From Herbaspirillum hiltneri N3 (GTDB lineage: Bacteria; Pseudomonadota; Gammaproteobacteria; Burkholderiales; Burkholderiaceae_D), in the NCBI RefSeq assembly GCF_001267925.1, contig NZ_CP011409.1:682001-746000 (forward strand): a stretch of DNA of 64,000 nt, read 5' to 3'. The position numbers and the translations under genes were made by a program. Positions 55,912 to 64,000 of the stretch are shown in pieces; the stretch's first letter is position 1, and each line of letters opens with the position of its first letter. The notes under the pieces are model-generated. The model was not told where the DNA came from, made no database searches, and saw only the letters and a list, made by a program, of their open reading frames with translations.

Positions 55912-56640
55912 TCATGCGGTCTGTGCGTATTGCTGATAACCGCGCGCACGCAGCTCGCAGGCCGGACACTTGCCGCAGCCGTAACCCCAGTCGTGCAGCG
56001 CACCGCGCTCGCCCAGATAACAGGTGTGCGTATCCGAACGGATCAGGTCGACCAGCGCCTTTCCGCCGAGCTCTTCGGACAGGCGCCAGGTGGCAGCCTT
56101 GTCGATCCACATGAGTGGCGTTTCGACCTTGAGATGCGTCGCCATGCCGAGGTTGAGCGCCACTTGCAAGGCCTTCATGGTGTCGTCGCGGCAATCCGGA
56201 TAACCCGAGAAATCGGTCTCGCACATTCCCCCAACCAGCACGTCGAGTCCGCGCCGATACGCCACCGTCGCTGCGACCGTCATGAACAGCAGATTACGAC
56301 CCGGCACGAAGGTGTTGGGCAGGCCGTTTTCCTGCATCGAGATGGCGACGTCGCGCGTCAGCGCGGTGTCGGAAATCTGGCCGATCAGGGACAGATCGAC
56401 CATGTGGTCTTCGCCGAGCCTGTTGTTCCAATCGTTTGAAAAACCGCGCATTTTCTCCAGCAGCGCCGGGCGGACTTTCAGTTCGATGGCGTGGCGCTGG
56501 CCGTAGTCGAAGCCGATGGTCTCGACTTTTTCATAGCGCGAAAGCGCCCACGCGAGGCAGGTGGTGGAATCCTGGCCGCCGCTGAACAGGACCAGTGCGC
56601 GGTGCGGCAAGGAGGGACGTGGCGTTGTTGCGATGTTCAT
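55912..56640 (-). CDS. queC: 7-cyano-7-deazaguanine synthase QueC
   Basis: QueC makes preQ0 from 7-carboxy-7-deazaguanine, ATP and ammonia in queuosine synthesis. The 242-residue protein has the PP-loop [17 protein letters not shown] and the C-terminal zinc cysteines (CYLGERG ... GCGKCPAC). Other que genes are not in the window. Confidence 0.96.
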   Translation of the reverse strand: MNIATTPRPSLPHRALVLFSGGQDSTTCLAWALSRYEKVETIGFDYGQRHAIELKVRPALLEKMRGFSNDWNNRLGEDHMVDLSLIGQISDTALTRDVAISMQENGLPNTFVPGRNLLFMTVAATVAYRRGLDVLVGGMCETDFSGYPDCRDDTMKALQVALNLGMATHLKVETPLMWIDKAATWRLSEELGGKALVDLIRSDTHTCYLGERGALHDWGYGCGKCPACELRARGYQQYAQTA

Positions 56641-56694
56641 GTTTCTGTCTTTTTATTGATGGGTCGTGAGGCTGGAGATCTCTGTTGCCAGTGT

Positions 56695-57486
56695 CTATTT
56701 TTTGCTGACGTTGTCGAGCGTTTGCTCGATGAAGTCGCCATCGGGATCGGTGAAGCGCAGGCGCACCGGATACCAGTCCGAGGACGGCGTCAGCCAGATG
56801 TCGAGCTTCTGGCTCTTGTCGTCCGGTGGCGGCGCGCGGAAGATATGCACGGCGTTGACTTCGCCTTGCCGGGTCTTGATCTTTTCGCGGCCGACTACCT
56901 TGAAGCTCCATTGTTCGGCATCGCGCGGACCGGCCACGAAGAACTGCCATTCTGAACCGTTGGTGAATTTCTCCGGCGCGCCGCGCGCCACCGAGATCAG
57001 TTGCCAGATGATGCTGGTGCGATCCTGCTCGCCGCCCTTGAGCGGATAAGTCTCGGCCGATTGCGTGAAGTTGATGGTGCGCAGCTCGCGATTGAAGGTG
57101 GTGGTGGACGGTTCGCGGCGGAAGCGTTTTTCCACGAAGCGCGCCGGCGCCAGGCCGTACTCATCGATGTCGCCTTCGCTGGTGGCTTCGAGGATCTTGC
57201 CGACCAGCATCGCGCGCGTTTCGGCGACGACGCTGTATTTGCCGTTGGCGTTGCTCCACTTCACGGTCGATTCGCCGGTGACTTGCAAGCCGCTTTGCTT
57301 GGCTTCGATGTTGTAGTGAAGGTCGGCCGACGGCGGCAGATTGACCTTGCGCTTGAGCACCGGATGTTGGGCAGGATCGGCGGCCAGGGCCAGGGAGGAT
57401 GTGGCGGCGGTGACGCACAGCAGCAGGGCGCAGAGCAGGCGCGACAGGACGCAGCGTGAGGAAATGTTAACGGTTTGACTATGCAT
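56695..57486 (-). CDS. DUF3108-like periplasmic protein, short paralogue
   Basis: A 263-residue protein with a signal peptide (cleaved near SLALA) and a beta-rich DUF3108-like domain. It shares with the next gene the pattern LHYNIEAKQSGL, RRE...FNRELRTINFTQSAETYPLKGGEQDRTSIIWQL and LDIWLTPSSDWYPVRLRFTDPDGDF. Probably periplasmic; function unknown. Confidence 0.82.
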   Translation of the reverse strand: MHSQTVNISSRCVLSRLLCALLLCVTAATSSLALAADPAQHPVLKRKVNLPPSADLHYNIEAKQSGLQVTGESTVKWSNANGKYSVVAETRAMLVGKILEATSEGDIDEYGLAPARFVEKRFRREPSTTTFNRELRTINFTQSAETYPLKGGEQDRTSIIWQLISVARGAPEKFTNGSEWQFFVAGPRDAEQWSFKVVGREKIKTRQGEVNAVHIFRAPPPDDKSQKLDIWLTPSSDWYPVRLRFTDPDGDFIEQTLDNVSKK

Positions 57487-57632
57487 GTGGAATCACTTGA
57501 AAATTCGGCAACTATCCCGCGGATGGTGCGTATGACGGGAAAAGCGTGCCTAAGGTTTTTCGGAGCGTTGCGGATTTGTTCGACCACGCTCGATGGCGCT
57601 AGTTTATAGAGTTTTTGACGCAGGCTTTTTTG

Positions 57633-58715
57633 TCATGGGGTTTTAAGCCCGGACAGCGACAATTCCAGATAGTCGCCGTTGGTTTCGGTAAAGCGCAGCC
57701 GTGCCGGATACCATTGCCGGCCCGGTTCCAGCCAGATGTCGAGACGTTGCTCGTACGAGCCGGGGCGCGGCTGGCGCACCACGTGCCAGACCTGGGCGGC
57801 GCCGGTGATGAGGCGGATTTGTTCCTGCCCGACGACCTGCATGCGCCACACTTCGCCGTCGCGCACGCCGGCCACGAACATGTCGATGACCGCGCCCGGA
57901 ACGAATTTGGTGCTGTCGCCGCGGCCGATGGCGGCCAGCTGCCAGATCAGGCTGGCGCGGTCCTGCTCGCCTCCTGCGCGAGGATACGTTGTGGTCGAGG
58001 CCGAAAAGCTGACGACATTGCGCTCACGATTGAAATGCGTATTGGTGGCGGCGCGGTTGCGCTTTTTCTCGGTGTACAGCTCGGGCTCGACGCCGAATGC
58101 GCCGATCTCGCCGCTGCTGGTGAAATTGAGGAAAGCGATCTTAGCGAACAGGCGTGTATAGACTTCACCATCGATGGTGTAGCGGTTGCCGGCAGTTTTC
58201 CAGTCCAGCATGCTGGTGCCGTGCCAGGTGAGATTGTCGGAGAACGCCAGCACGTCGTACTCGAGTTCCGCCGACGGGGGCGGATCGACTTGATATTGCG
58301 TGCCTTGTACGGGAGCCGGGCTGTCTTCTTTGGGCGCAACCGGTTCGGCGGTGGCGGCGGGGGTTTGAGCCGGTTCCGGCACAGGTGCGCTCGCCGTCAC
58401 CGACGTGGCATCGACGGTTGTGACGGCGGTAACCGCATCGGACGGTGGCGAAACGGGCGGAGCCGGCGGACGGGGTTTGGCAGGTTTTTTCGGCGACCTG
58501 GGTGCGGCAGCCATCGGCAGCGACACCGGCTGCCTGGGCAATTCCAGCGGATGCAGCGTGACGCTCACGCTGGAGGTCGCGCGTTCATCGGTATTGGCCG
58601 CGTTGAAATAGTCCTTGCCCCAGTGGATGGCCAGTACGTGCAGCACGATGGTGAGCAGGATCAGCGCGGCGATGCGCCGGCGCCTGGTGGGTGGAAAAGC
58701 CGTTACTTCTGTCAT
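57633..58715 (-). CDS. DUF3108-like protein with TonB-like N-terminal anchor, long paralogue
   Basis: A 360-residue protein from ATG 58715 with an N-terminal membrane anchor (RIAALILLTIVLHVLAI), a Pro-rich linker of about 100 residues (residues 60-145) and a C-terminal DUF3108-like domain paralogous to the 56695-57486 product. The anchor plus Pro-rich spacer recalls TonB-like architecture. Both genes read leftward in tandem, 146 bp apart. Function unknown. Confidence 0.82.
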   Translation of the reverse strand: MTEVTAFPPTRRRRIAALILLTIVLHVLAIHWGKDYFNAANTDERATSSVSVTLHPLELPRQPVSLPMAAAPRSPKKPAKPRPPAPPVSPPSDAVTAVTTVDATSVTASAPVPEPAQTPAATAEPVAPKEDSPAPVQGTQYQVDPPPSAELEYDVLAFSDNLTWHGTSMLDWKTAGNRYTIDGEVYTRLFAKIAFLNFTSSGEIGAFGVEPELYTEKKRNRAATNTHFNRERNVVSFSASTTTYPRAGGEQDRASLIWQLAAIGRGDSTKFVPGAVIDMFVAGVRDGEVWRMQVVGQEQIRLITGAAQVWHVVRQPRPGSYEQRLDIWLEPGRQWYPARLRFTETNGDYLELSLSGLKTP

Positions 58716-58831
58716 GGCGCAAGTGTATCGCGCCATCGCGATCGGAAGGCGAGGAATGCGTTGCTCACCTGTGCAAACCACGTACAATCGTCGCAAGCCT
58801 TACGTGATCATTTTGCTGATTGGAGACTGCA

Positions 58832-59569
58832 ATGCTGAACCACAACAACATGCCCGGCGCCGGATCGATTTCGGACACCATGGAATTCATGCGCAAGATG
58901 TGGGGCAGCATGGGCACGCCGGCGATGGGCATCCCGTCGCTGTCGGTTGAAGAAATCAACAAGAAGATAGCCGACCTCAAAACCGTCGCTTCCTGGCTCG
59001 AGCTCAACATGAACATGCTGCGCGCCACGATACAGACGCTGGAAGTGCAAAGCGCCACGCTGACGACGCTGCAAGCCATGGGTGCGATCCTGACGACGCG
59101 GGAAGGCGAGGGCGCCGCTGCGAAGACGGGCTCGCCATTCGGCTTTCCGGCATGGCCGCCGCAAGGCAAGCCGGCGGCGGAAGCTGCACCGGCAACTGCG
59201 CGTGCGCCGGAGCCTGCGCCCGAACCAGAACCTGAGCCGGAACCCGAAGTCGAGCCGGAAGAGACCGCGCAGCCTCAAGCCGCGGGATCCGCCTCGGGTG
59301 GTAAGCCCGCCGCTGCACCCGATTTCCAGGCGTCGATGGCCAATCCGACGGCCTGGTGGAACTTGCTGCAGGAGCAATTCCAGCAGGCGGTCGGCAACGT
59401 GCTGGCGGATCAGCCTCCGGCCGGAAAAGATGTCAAAAAACCTGCCCCCGCAGCGCCGAAAAAAACAACAAAAGCCAAGCCTGCGGCCAAACCGCGAACA
59501 CGCGCCAAATCGACTGTTGTACAATCTGGCAAAACCAAGCCAGCCCCCCGCAAGCCAAAATCCCCTTGA
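58832..59569 (+). CDS. phaM: PhaM-like polyhydroxyalkanoate granule-associated protein
   Basis: PhaM activates the PHA synthase and tethers PHB granules to the nucleoid in Ralstonia. The 245-residue protein has the conserved N-terminal segment (SVEEINKKIADLKTVASWLELNMNML ... QTLEVQSATLTTL), an acidic Pro/Glu linker (about 125-150) and a Lys/Pro/Ala-rich C-terminal tail like a histone H1 tail, suited to DNA binding. GGAG lies before the ATG at 58832. No pha synthesis genes are in the window. Confidence 0.85.
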   Translation: MLNHNNMPGAGSISDTMEFMRKMWGSMGTPAMGIPSLSVEEINKKIADLKTVASWLELNMNMLRATIQTLEVQSATLTTLQAMGAILTTREGEGAAAKTGSPFGFPAWPPQGKPAAEAAPATARAPEPAPEPEPEPEPEVEPEETAQPQAAGSASGGKPAAAPDFQASMANPTAWWNLLQEQFQQAVGNVLADQPPAGKDVKKPAPAAPKKTTKAKPAAKPRTRAKSTVVQSGKTKPAPRKPKSP

Positions 59570-59709
59570 TCGGCGCAAAACAACAACATTTGTCCGCATA
59601 ATTTGCGAGACTTTGCCGCTTGTCATCATTCTGAAATGAAGCCGTTTTAGTATGGGGACGGGGAAAATTCTTGGTAAAATCAACAAGTTAAATCATAGGC
59701 AAGGTCAGA

Positions 59710-60567
59710 ATGCTGTACCCAGAACTGTTTAAATCGCTCGAACAAGTCCGCTGGAACATGGATAAAGATATTCCTTGGGACAAATTCGACGCATCCCTGC
59801 TCTCCGACGAGCAAGCCCAGACCATTCGCATGAATGCGATCACTGAGTGGTCGGCGCTGCCTGCGACGGAAATGTTCCTGCGCGACAACCGCGGCGACAG
59901 CGACTTTTCCGCCTTCATGTCGGTATGGTTCTTCGAAGAGCAAAAACACTCGCTGGTGCTGATCGAATATCTGCGCCGCTTCAAGCCGGAGTTCGCCCCG
60001 ACGGAAGCAGAGCTGCACAACGTGCGCTTCGAATTCGATCCGGCGCCGCCGCTGGAAACGCTGATGATGCACTTCTGCGGTGAAATCCGCCTGAACCACT
60101 GGTACCGTTGCGCCTCCGACTGGCACACCGAACCGGTCATCAAGCAAATCTACAAGATCATCAGCCAGGACGAGGCGCGCCACGGCGGTGCTTACCTGCG
60201 CTATATGAAAAAAGCGCTGACCGAAGTCGGCGACACCGCGCGCGCCGCCTTCGCCAAGATCGGCGTATTGATGGCATCCGCCCGTCGCACCGAAAAGCCG
60301 CTGCATCCGACCAACCTGCACGTCAATCAGGCGCTGTTCCCGAACGACACCGTGCAAAGCCGCCTGCCGGATCCGGAATGGCTGGAGCACTGGCTCGATA
60401 CGCAGATCAGGTTCGACAGCGAGTGGGAAAAGAAGGTCGTTGACCGTATCCTGCACAACATGTCGCTGCTGTTCGAGCGCACGTTCGAGACCGTGCAGGA
60501 GCTCAATCGCTACCGCAAGGAAATCGTCACGCGCATGGCGCCGCCGGCACATCCTGCCGCCGCCTGA
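59710..60567 (+). CDS. Ferritin-like diiron protein
   Basis: A 285-residue all-helical protein with two ExxH motifs, E77-x-x-H80 and E155-x-x-H158, plus glutamates near 54 and 125, the ligand set of a carboxylate-bridged diiron centre (acyl-ACP desaturase/ferritin-like superfamily). AAGG precedes the ATG. The reaction is unknown; desaturase or hydroxylase activity is possible. It follows phaM by 140 bp in the same direction, and a terminator follows. Confidence 0.8.
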   Translation: MLYPELFKSLEQVRWNMDKDIPWDKFDASLLSDEQAQTIRMNAITEWSALPATEMFLRDNRGDSDFSAFMSVWFFEEQKHSLVLIEYLRRFKPEFAPTEAELHNVRFEFDPAPPLETLMMHFCGEIRLNHWYRCASDWHTEPVIKQIYKIISQDEARHGGAYLRYMKKALTEVGDTARAAFAKIGVLMASARRTEKPLHPTNLHVNQALFPNDTVQSRLPDPEWLEHWLDTQIRFDSEWEKKVVDRILHNMSLLFERTFETVQELNRYRKEIVTRMAPPAHPAAA

Positions 60568-60588
60568 CCGGGTCGCCTCCGAACCGGC

Positions 60589-60615
60589 AAAGCCGCACTC
60601 AGGTGCGGCTTTTTT
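60589..60615 (+). terminator. Terminator after the ferritin-like gene
   Basis: A 10-bp stem (AAAGCCGCAC / GTGCGGCTTT) with a TCAG loop and T6. Confidence 0.93.
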
Positions 60616-60648
60616 ACATGTAAAAACAACCGTAGCCTGGAATTGTCC

Positions 60649-61122
60649 ATGACTGATTTCGAGAAAAAAATCTGCAGCCGCGCCGACCTGCAAGCGCGCG
60701 TCGCCGCCTTGCCGCAGCCGGTGGTGCTGACCAACGGCGTGTTCGACATCCTGCATCGCGGTCACGTGACCTACCTTGCGCAGGCACGCGCCCAGGGCGC
60801 ATCGCTGGTGGTCGCGGCCAACACCGACGTTTCGGTCAAGCGTCTCGGCAAGGGCGACGATCGTCCGATCAACACCTGTGAAGACCGCATGGCGGTGCTG
60901 GCCGCGCTGGAGTCGGTGTCGCTGGTGGTGCCTTTCGATGAAGACACGGCGCTGGAAGTGGTGCAGGAGGCGCGCCCGCAGATTTACGTCAAGGGTGGCG
61001 ACTACGACATGACGGCAATTCCGGAGGGGCAGGCCGTGGCGGCTTACGGCGGCAAATCCGTGGCGATCGCGTTCGAGCATGACCGCTCGACCACCAAGCT
61101 GCTGGCCAAGGTGCGCAAGTAA
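60649..61122 (+). CDS. rfaE2: D-glycero-beta-D-manno-heptose 1-phosphate adenylyltransferase
   Basis: RfaE2 (HldC-type) activates heptose 1-phosphate with ATP to ADP-heptose for LPS inner core. The 157-residue nucleotidyltransferase has LTNGVFDILHRGHVTYL with the HxGH motif and the C-terminal EHDRSTTKLLAKVRK. It is a stand-alone adenylyltransferase rather than a fused HldE. ATG 60649 is preferred to an upstream TTG. Confidence 0.95.
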   Translation: MTDFEKKICSRADLQARVAALPQPVVLTNGVFDILHRGHVTYLAQARAQGASLVVAANTDVSVKRLGKGDDRPINTCEDRMAVLAALESVSLVVPFDEDTALEVVQEARPQIYVKGGDYDMTAIPEGQAVAAYGGKSVAIAFEHDRSTTKLLAKVRK

Positions 61123-61182
61123 GCAGTCAGTCCGGCGCGAGTCCGGCGCTTGAAGCGCAGGTAGCGACAGATAGCGCAGATG

Positions 61183-61210
61183 AAAAAAGCGGCCTGCAGG
61201 CCGCTTTTTT
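61183..61210. terminator. Bidirectional terminator between rfaE2 and the copper chaperone gene
   Basis: A 12-bp stem (AAAAAAGCGGCC / GGCCGCTTTTTT) with a TGCA loop between convergent genes. Confidence 0.94.
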
Positions 61211-61227
61211 CATTCGTGCAGCAAGCA

Positions 61228-61734
61228 TCAATGATGCATGTGTTCCATCCCGTCTTTGGCGCCTTTCGCGTCCTTGCCGGCGGTCTTGTCTTCCACGTAA
61301 ATCGACACTTCCAGCTTGCCGGCTTTTTCAAACGTCAGCGTCAGCGGGATCTTGTCGCCCAGTTTGAGCGGCTGGCTCAGGCCGATCAGCATGATGTGAT
61401 AGCCGTTGCCGGGCTGCATGGCAATCTTCTCGGACGGCTTGATGTCGATGCTGCCGACTTCGCGCATCTTCATGACGTTGCCGTCCATGGACATGGTGTG
61501 GATTTCGGAGGATTTTGCGGCGGGCGAGCTTACCGACACCAGCTTGTCTGCGGTCTTGCCCTTGTTTTCGATGCTCAGGTAAGCGCCGCCGGACGGCTGG
61601 CCGGGCACGGTCGGGCGCGCCCACGGGTGGCCGACCTGAAGGTCGCCGGCTTTGTAGTCATGGGCGGAAGCCGCTGCGCTCAGCGCGATGCCGGCGACCA
61701 GCGCCAGGCGGGAAAATAAGTGACGGTGGGACAT
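61228..61734 (-). CDS. PCu(A)C-type periplasmic copper chaperone
   Basis: A 168-residue secreted protein (signal cleaved after AAASA) of the PCuAC family, which delivers Cu(I) to cytochrome oxidase or copper trafficking proteins. The ligand pattern is present: HTMSMDGNVMKM and GNGYHIMLIG. The C-terminus adds a Lys/Asp segment ending MEHMHH, a possible extra metal site. It follows the DUF2946-like gene, a common copper-related pairing. Confidence 0.92.
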   Translation of the reverse strand: MSHRHLFSRLALVAGIALSAAASAHDYKAGDLQVGHPWARPTVPGQPSGGAYLSIENKGKTADKLVSVSSPAAKSSEIHTMSMDGNVMKMREVGSIDIKPSEKIAMQPGNGYHIMLIGLSQPLKLGDKIPLTLTFEKAGKLEVSIYVEDKTAGKDAKGAKDGMEHMHH

Positions 61735-61784
61735 GGATATCCTTGGAAAAATGAAAGAGGGAGGTCAGTCTTGCGGTACGTCCC

Positions 61785-62135
61785 TCAGGCGGGCGGCGCG
61801 CGCGCCCAGCTGTCTTCACGCAGCCGCTGCAGTTGCGACACGCGTTGCGGCGCCGGAGTCGCGGCGTAGACCAATGCGGCGCGGAAGGCGTCGACATTGC
61901 TGTCCGGAAAATCCAGGTGGAATGGTTGGCCGCCGCTGCAGTACAAGCAATGCGCATGCGCCATCTGGCCCGGCGCTCCGGTCGGGCTTTGCCATGAGGC
62001 GGAGGTGGCGCAGATCGCCATGGCCCTCTCGGGCGACGATTTGGCGGCCGCCATCGACGCCAGCGGCAACAGGCTGCCGATCGCCAGGCAGGCGATGGCG
62101 ATCCAGGCGGTGACGGGGCGGAGGAGGCGCGGCAT
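61785..62135 (-). CDS. DUF2946-like small membrane/secreted protein
   Basis: A 116-residue protein opening MPRLLRPVTAWIAIACLAIGSLLPLASMAAA (signal or anchor) with a central AHCLYC and H-x-D-F segment. Such DUF2946-like proteins usually sit beside copper genes, as here with the PCuAC gene 50 bp downstream; a metal role is inference. ATG 62135 is chosen over the long open frame to 62303. Confidence 0.75.
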   Translation of the reverse strand: MPRLLRPVTAWIAIACLAIGSLLPLASMAAAKSSPERAMAICATSASWQSPTGAPGQMAHAHCLYCSGGQPFHLDFPDSNVDAFRAALVYAATPAPQRVSQLQRLREDSWARAPPA

Positions 62136-62339
62136 AGGGCGCAGATTATAGCAAGAGGGTTTTTCTTGCACGGCTGCAGCAAGTCGTTTTACCGTGGATA
62201 ATGCCTCGCCGGGCAGAATTTCAGTGAAATACGAACGGATGTGCGAAAGATCGCATCGGATGAAGTCTTTTGCTGGAATCGGCCCGCTTTTGTGTGATTT
62301 CATGCGATTTTGCCGCAGCGCTGAAATCGCCGACGCAAA

Positions 62340-62368
62340 TTGATTGTTGGCAGGCGCTAGGCTAGACT
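62340..62368 (+). promoter_or_regulatory. Candidate promoter of the TrpX-type binding protein gene
   Basis: TTGATT (62340-62345), 17 nt, TAGACT (62363-62368), 46 nt before the ATG. Confidence 0.4.
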
Positions 62369-62414
62369 TACCGTCTTTTTGCCGGTTTCATCTAATAATT
62401 TTGAGGAGACATTC

Positions 62415-63404
62415 ATGTCCAGCACAAAAAAACTGTCGTTGCCAGCCGTGGTAAATGCGTTGGCCAGTACGCTCGTATTGGCTGCAGTCTGTTCCGCACC
62501 GGCCCTGGCTGCGGACAAGGCAGTTCTGGTGACCGCAATCGTCGAGCACCCTGCTCTGGATGCAGTCCGCGACGGCGTCAAGGACGAACTGAAGGAGGAA
62601 GGCTTCGAAGCCGGCAAGAATCTCAAGTGGGAATACCAAAGCGCACAGGGCAACACCGGCACCGCCGCCCAGATCGCCCGCAAATTCGTCGGCGACAAGC
62701 CTGACGCCATCGTCGCCATCGCGACGCCTTCGGCCCAGGCCCTGGTCAGCGCCACCAAGACCATTCCGGTCGTTTATTCCGGCGTGACCGATCCGGTCGC
62801 CGCCCAACTGGTCAAGGACTGGAAGCCTTCCGGCACCAATGTCACCGGCGTGTCCGACCTGCTGGAACTGGAAAAGCAAGTCGACCTGATCAAGCGCGTC
62901 GTGCCTGCCGCCAAGCGCGTCGGCATGGTCTACAACCCGGGCGAAGCCAATTCCGCGGTGGTCGTCAAGGCGATGAAGGAATTGCTCGGCAAGTCCGGCA
63001 TGACCCTGGTCGAAGCTGCCGCGCCACGCACGGTTGACGTCGGTGCGGCTGCCAAGAGCCTGATCGGCAAGGTCGACGTAATCTACACCAACACCGACAA
63101 CAACGTCGTGTCCGCCTATGAAGCACTGGTCAAGGTCGGCAACGACGCCAAGATCCCGCTGGTCGCCTCCGATACCGACAGCGTCAAGCGCGGCGCGATT
63201 GCTGCACTGGGCGTGAACTACTATGACCTGGGCCGTCAGACCGGCAAGGTTGTCGCACGCATCCTGAAGGGCGAAAAGCCGGGCGACATCGCCTCGGCCA
63301 CCAGCAGCAAGCTGGAACTGTTCGTCAACACGACCGCTGCACAAAAGCAAGGCGTGACATTGTCGGCAGACCTGATCAAGTCGGCCAAGACAGTCATCAA
63401 ATAA
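62415..63404 (+). CDS. TrpX-type ABC transporter substrate-binding protein, copy 1
   Basis: A 329-residue periplasmic protein (ABC_sub_bind family) with a signal peptide cleaved near ALA-AD and the opening VLVTAIVEHPALDAVRDGVKDEL. GAGGAG precedes ATG 62415. Family members bind aromatic amino acids or other ligands. A near-identical type of gene follows in tandem; permease and ATPase genes are presumably beyond the right edge. Confidence 0.93.
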   Translation: MSSTKKLSLPAVVNALASTLVLAAVCSAPALAADKAVLVTAIVEHPALDAVRDGVKDELKEEGFEAGKNLKWEYQSAQGNTGTAAQIARKFVGDKPDAIVAIATPSAQALVSATKTIPVVYSGVTDPVAAQLVKDWKPSGTNVTGVSDLLELEKQVDLIKRVVPAAKRVGMVYNPGEANSAVVVKAMKELLGKSGMTLVEAAAPRTVDVGAAAKSLIGKVDVIYTNTDNNVVSAYEALVKVGNDAKIPLVASDTDSVKRGAIAALGVNYYDLGRQTGKVVARILKGEKPGDIASATSSKLELFVNTTAAQKQGVTLSADLIKSAKTVIK

Positions 63405-63424
63405 TCAGTCATCAGCGAAAAAGC

Positions 63425-63449
63425 AAGCGCCCGCCTAGAGGCGCTTTTT
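63425..63449 (+). terminator. Weak terminator or attenuator between the tandem binding-protein genes
   Basis: A 7-bp stem (AAGCGCC / GGCGCTT) with an 8-nt loop and T5. It may reduce rather than block read-through to the second copy. Confidence 0.7.
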
Positions 63450-63476
63450 CATACACGGCATCACAGAGGAGAGGAT

Positions 63477-64000
63477 ATGTTCACACTGAGTAAAACTTTG
63501 CGCGCCGTCACCGGCGCACTGGCGCTGGCGGCTGTTTGCGCTGCGCCGGCGCTGGCCGCGGACAAGAGCGTCATGGTCACGTCGATCGTCGAACATCCGG
63601 CGCTGGACGCCGTGCGCGACGGCACCCGCGACGAGCTCAAGGCCGAAGGCTACGAGGGCGGCAAGGGTTTCAAATTCGAGTTCCAGAGCGCTCAGGGCAA
63701 CGCCGGCACCGCCGGCCAGATCGCCAAGAAATTCGTCGGCGACAACCCTGACGTGATCGTCGCCATCGGCACCCCATCGGCGCAGCCGCTGGTGGCGTCG
63801 ACCAAGACCATTCCTATCGTCTACTCCGGCATCGCCGACCCGATCGCGGCGCAACTGGTCAAGGACTGGGGCCCGTCCGGCACCAACGTGACCGGCCTGT
63901 CGCACATGCTCGATCCGGTCAAGCAAGTCGAGATCATCAAGAAGGTCCTGCCGACCGCCAAGCGTATCGGCATCGTCTACAATCCGGGCGAATCCAATTC
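63477..64000 (+). CDS. TrpX-type ABC transporter substrate-binding protein, copy 2 (cut by window edge)
   Basis: The first 174 codons of a paralogue of the preceding gene: signal peptide, then KSVMVTSIVEHPALDAVRDGTRDEL, matching copy 1 along its length with conservative changes. AGGAGAGG precedes the ATG. The gene continues past position 64000. Confidence 0.93.
   Translation, partial: MFTLSKTLRAVTGALALAAVCAAPALAADKSVMVTSIVEHPALDAVRDGTRDELKAEGYEGGKGFKFEFQSAQGNAGTAGQIAKKFVGDNPDVIVAIGTPSAQPLVASTKTIPIVYSGIADPIAAQLVKDWGPSGTNVTGLSHMLDPVKQVEIIKKVLPTAKRIGIVYNPGESN

Overview
The window is GC-rich bacterial chromosome, densely coded, with many ATGA stop/start overlaps. Gene content and order (hemA-prfA-prmC group, minCDE, pilMNOPQ-aroK/aroB-dgt opposite a PBP1A gene, a PhaM-like polyhydroxyalkanoate granule protein, fused AroK-AroB) point to a Betaproteobacterium of the Burkholderiales, most likely Oxalobacteraceae close to Herbaspirillum. 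This placement is from recognised protein families, not a search. Both ends cut genes: prmC at the left edge, an ABC substrate-binding protein gene at the right. I saw no insertion sequence, prophage, CRISPR array or rRNA.

Layout. 1-6.2 kb (minus): hemA, prfA, a lipoprotein gene, dsbB, prmC, then an alpha/beta hydrolase with a degenerate OmpR-type regulator. 6.3-8.2 kb (minus): minC-minD-minE. 8.5-23.6 kb: a purine uptake and breakdown block: a BMP-family ABC transporter, a TauABC/THI5-type ABC transporter, a Tsx-like outer-membrane nucleoside channel, urate hydroxylase PuuD, allantoinase PuuE, a GntR/FCD regulator, an unusual M20 hydrolase and an adenine/adenosine deaminase. 24.6-28.4 kb (minus): a GntR regulator translationally coupled to a polar amino-acid-type ABC transporter. 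28.7-36.1 kb: a 5'-nucleotidase, then a GntR-led four-carbon sugar acid (threonate/erythronate) operon: ltnD, otnK, otnC, MFS transporter, otnI. 36.1-40.1 kb: a 50-residue double-CxxC protein, a rifampin ADP-ribosyltransferase (Arr), tRNA-Phe, a UbiH-family hydroxylase, dsbC and pth. 40.3-45 kb: tex, a DUF5610-like protein and an orphan type-I periplasmic binding protein. 45.1-55.8 kb: dgt, aroKB fusion and pilQ-P-O-N-M on the minus strand, divergent from mrcA (PBP1A). 55.9-64 kb: queC, two DUF3108-like paralogues, phaM, a ferritin-like diiron protein, rfaE2, a PCuAC copper chaperone with a DUF2946-like partner, and two tandem TrpX-type binding proteins.

The most interesting signal is regulatory. 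The palindrome TTGTCGACAA and close variants occur six times, all in promoter regions of the purine block (13413, 16312, 16466, 16607, 20863, 21018). Two copies sit at the left end of a 51-bp ungapped element (16312-16362 and 20863-20913; 38 of 51 bases identical) that also holds a second CRACAATTTGGTG box and a GGTG/CACC inverted repeat. This looks like an undescribed purine regulon operator, probably read by the GntR/FCD protein encoded at 20050-20799. Other items worth checking are a three-segment alternative hairpin between pilQ and aroKB, an M20 enzyme lacking two usual metal-ligand residues, the AroK-AroB fusion, and the small double-CxxC protein next to Arr.
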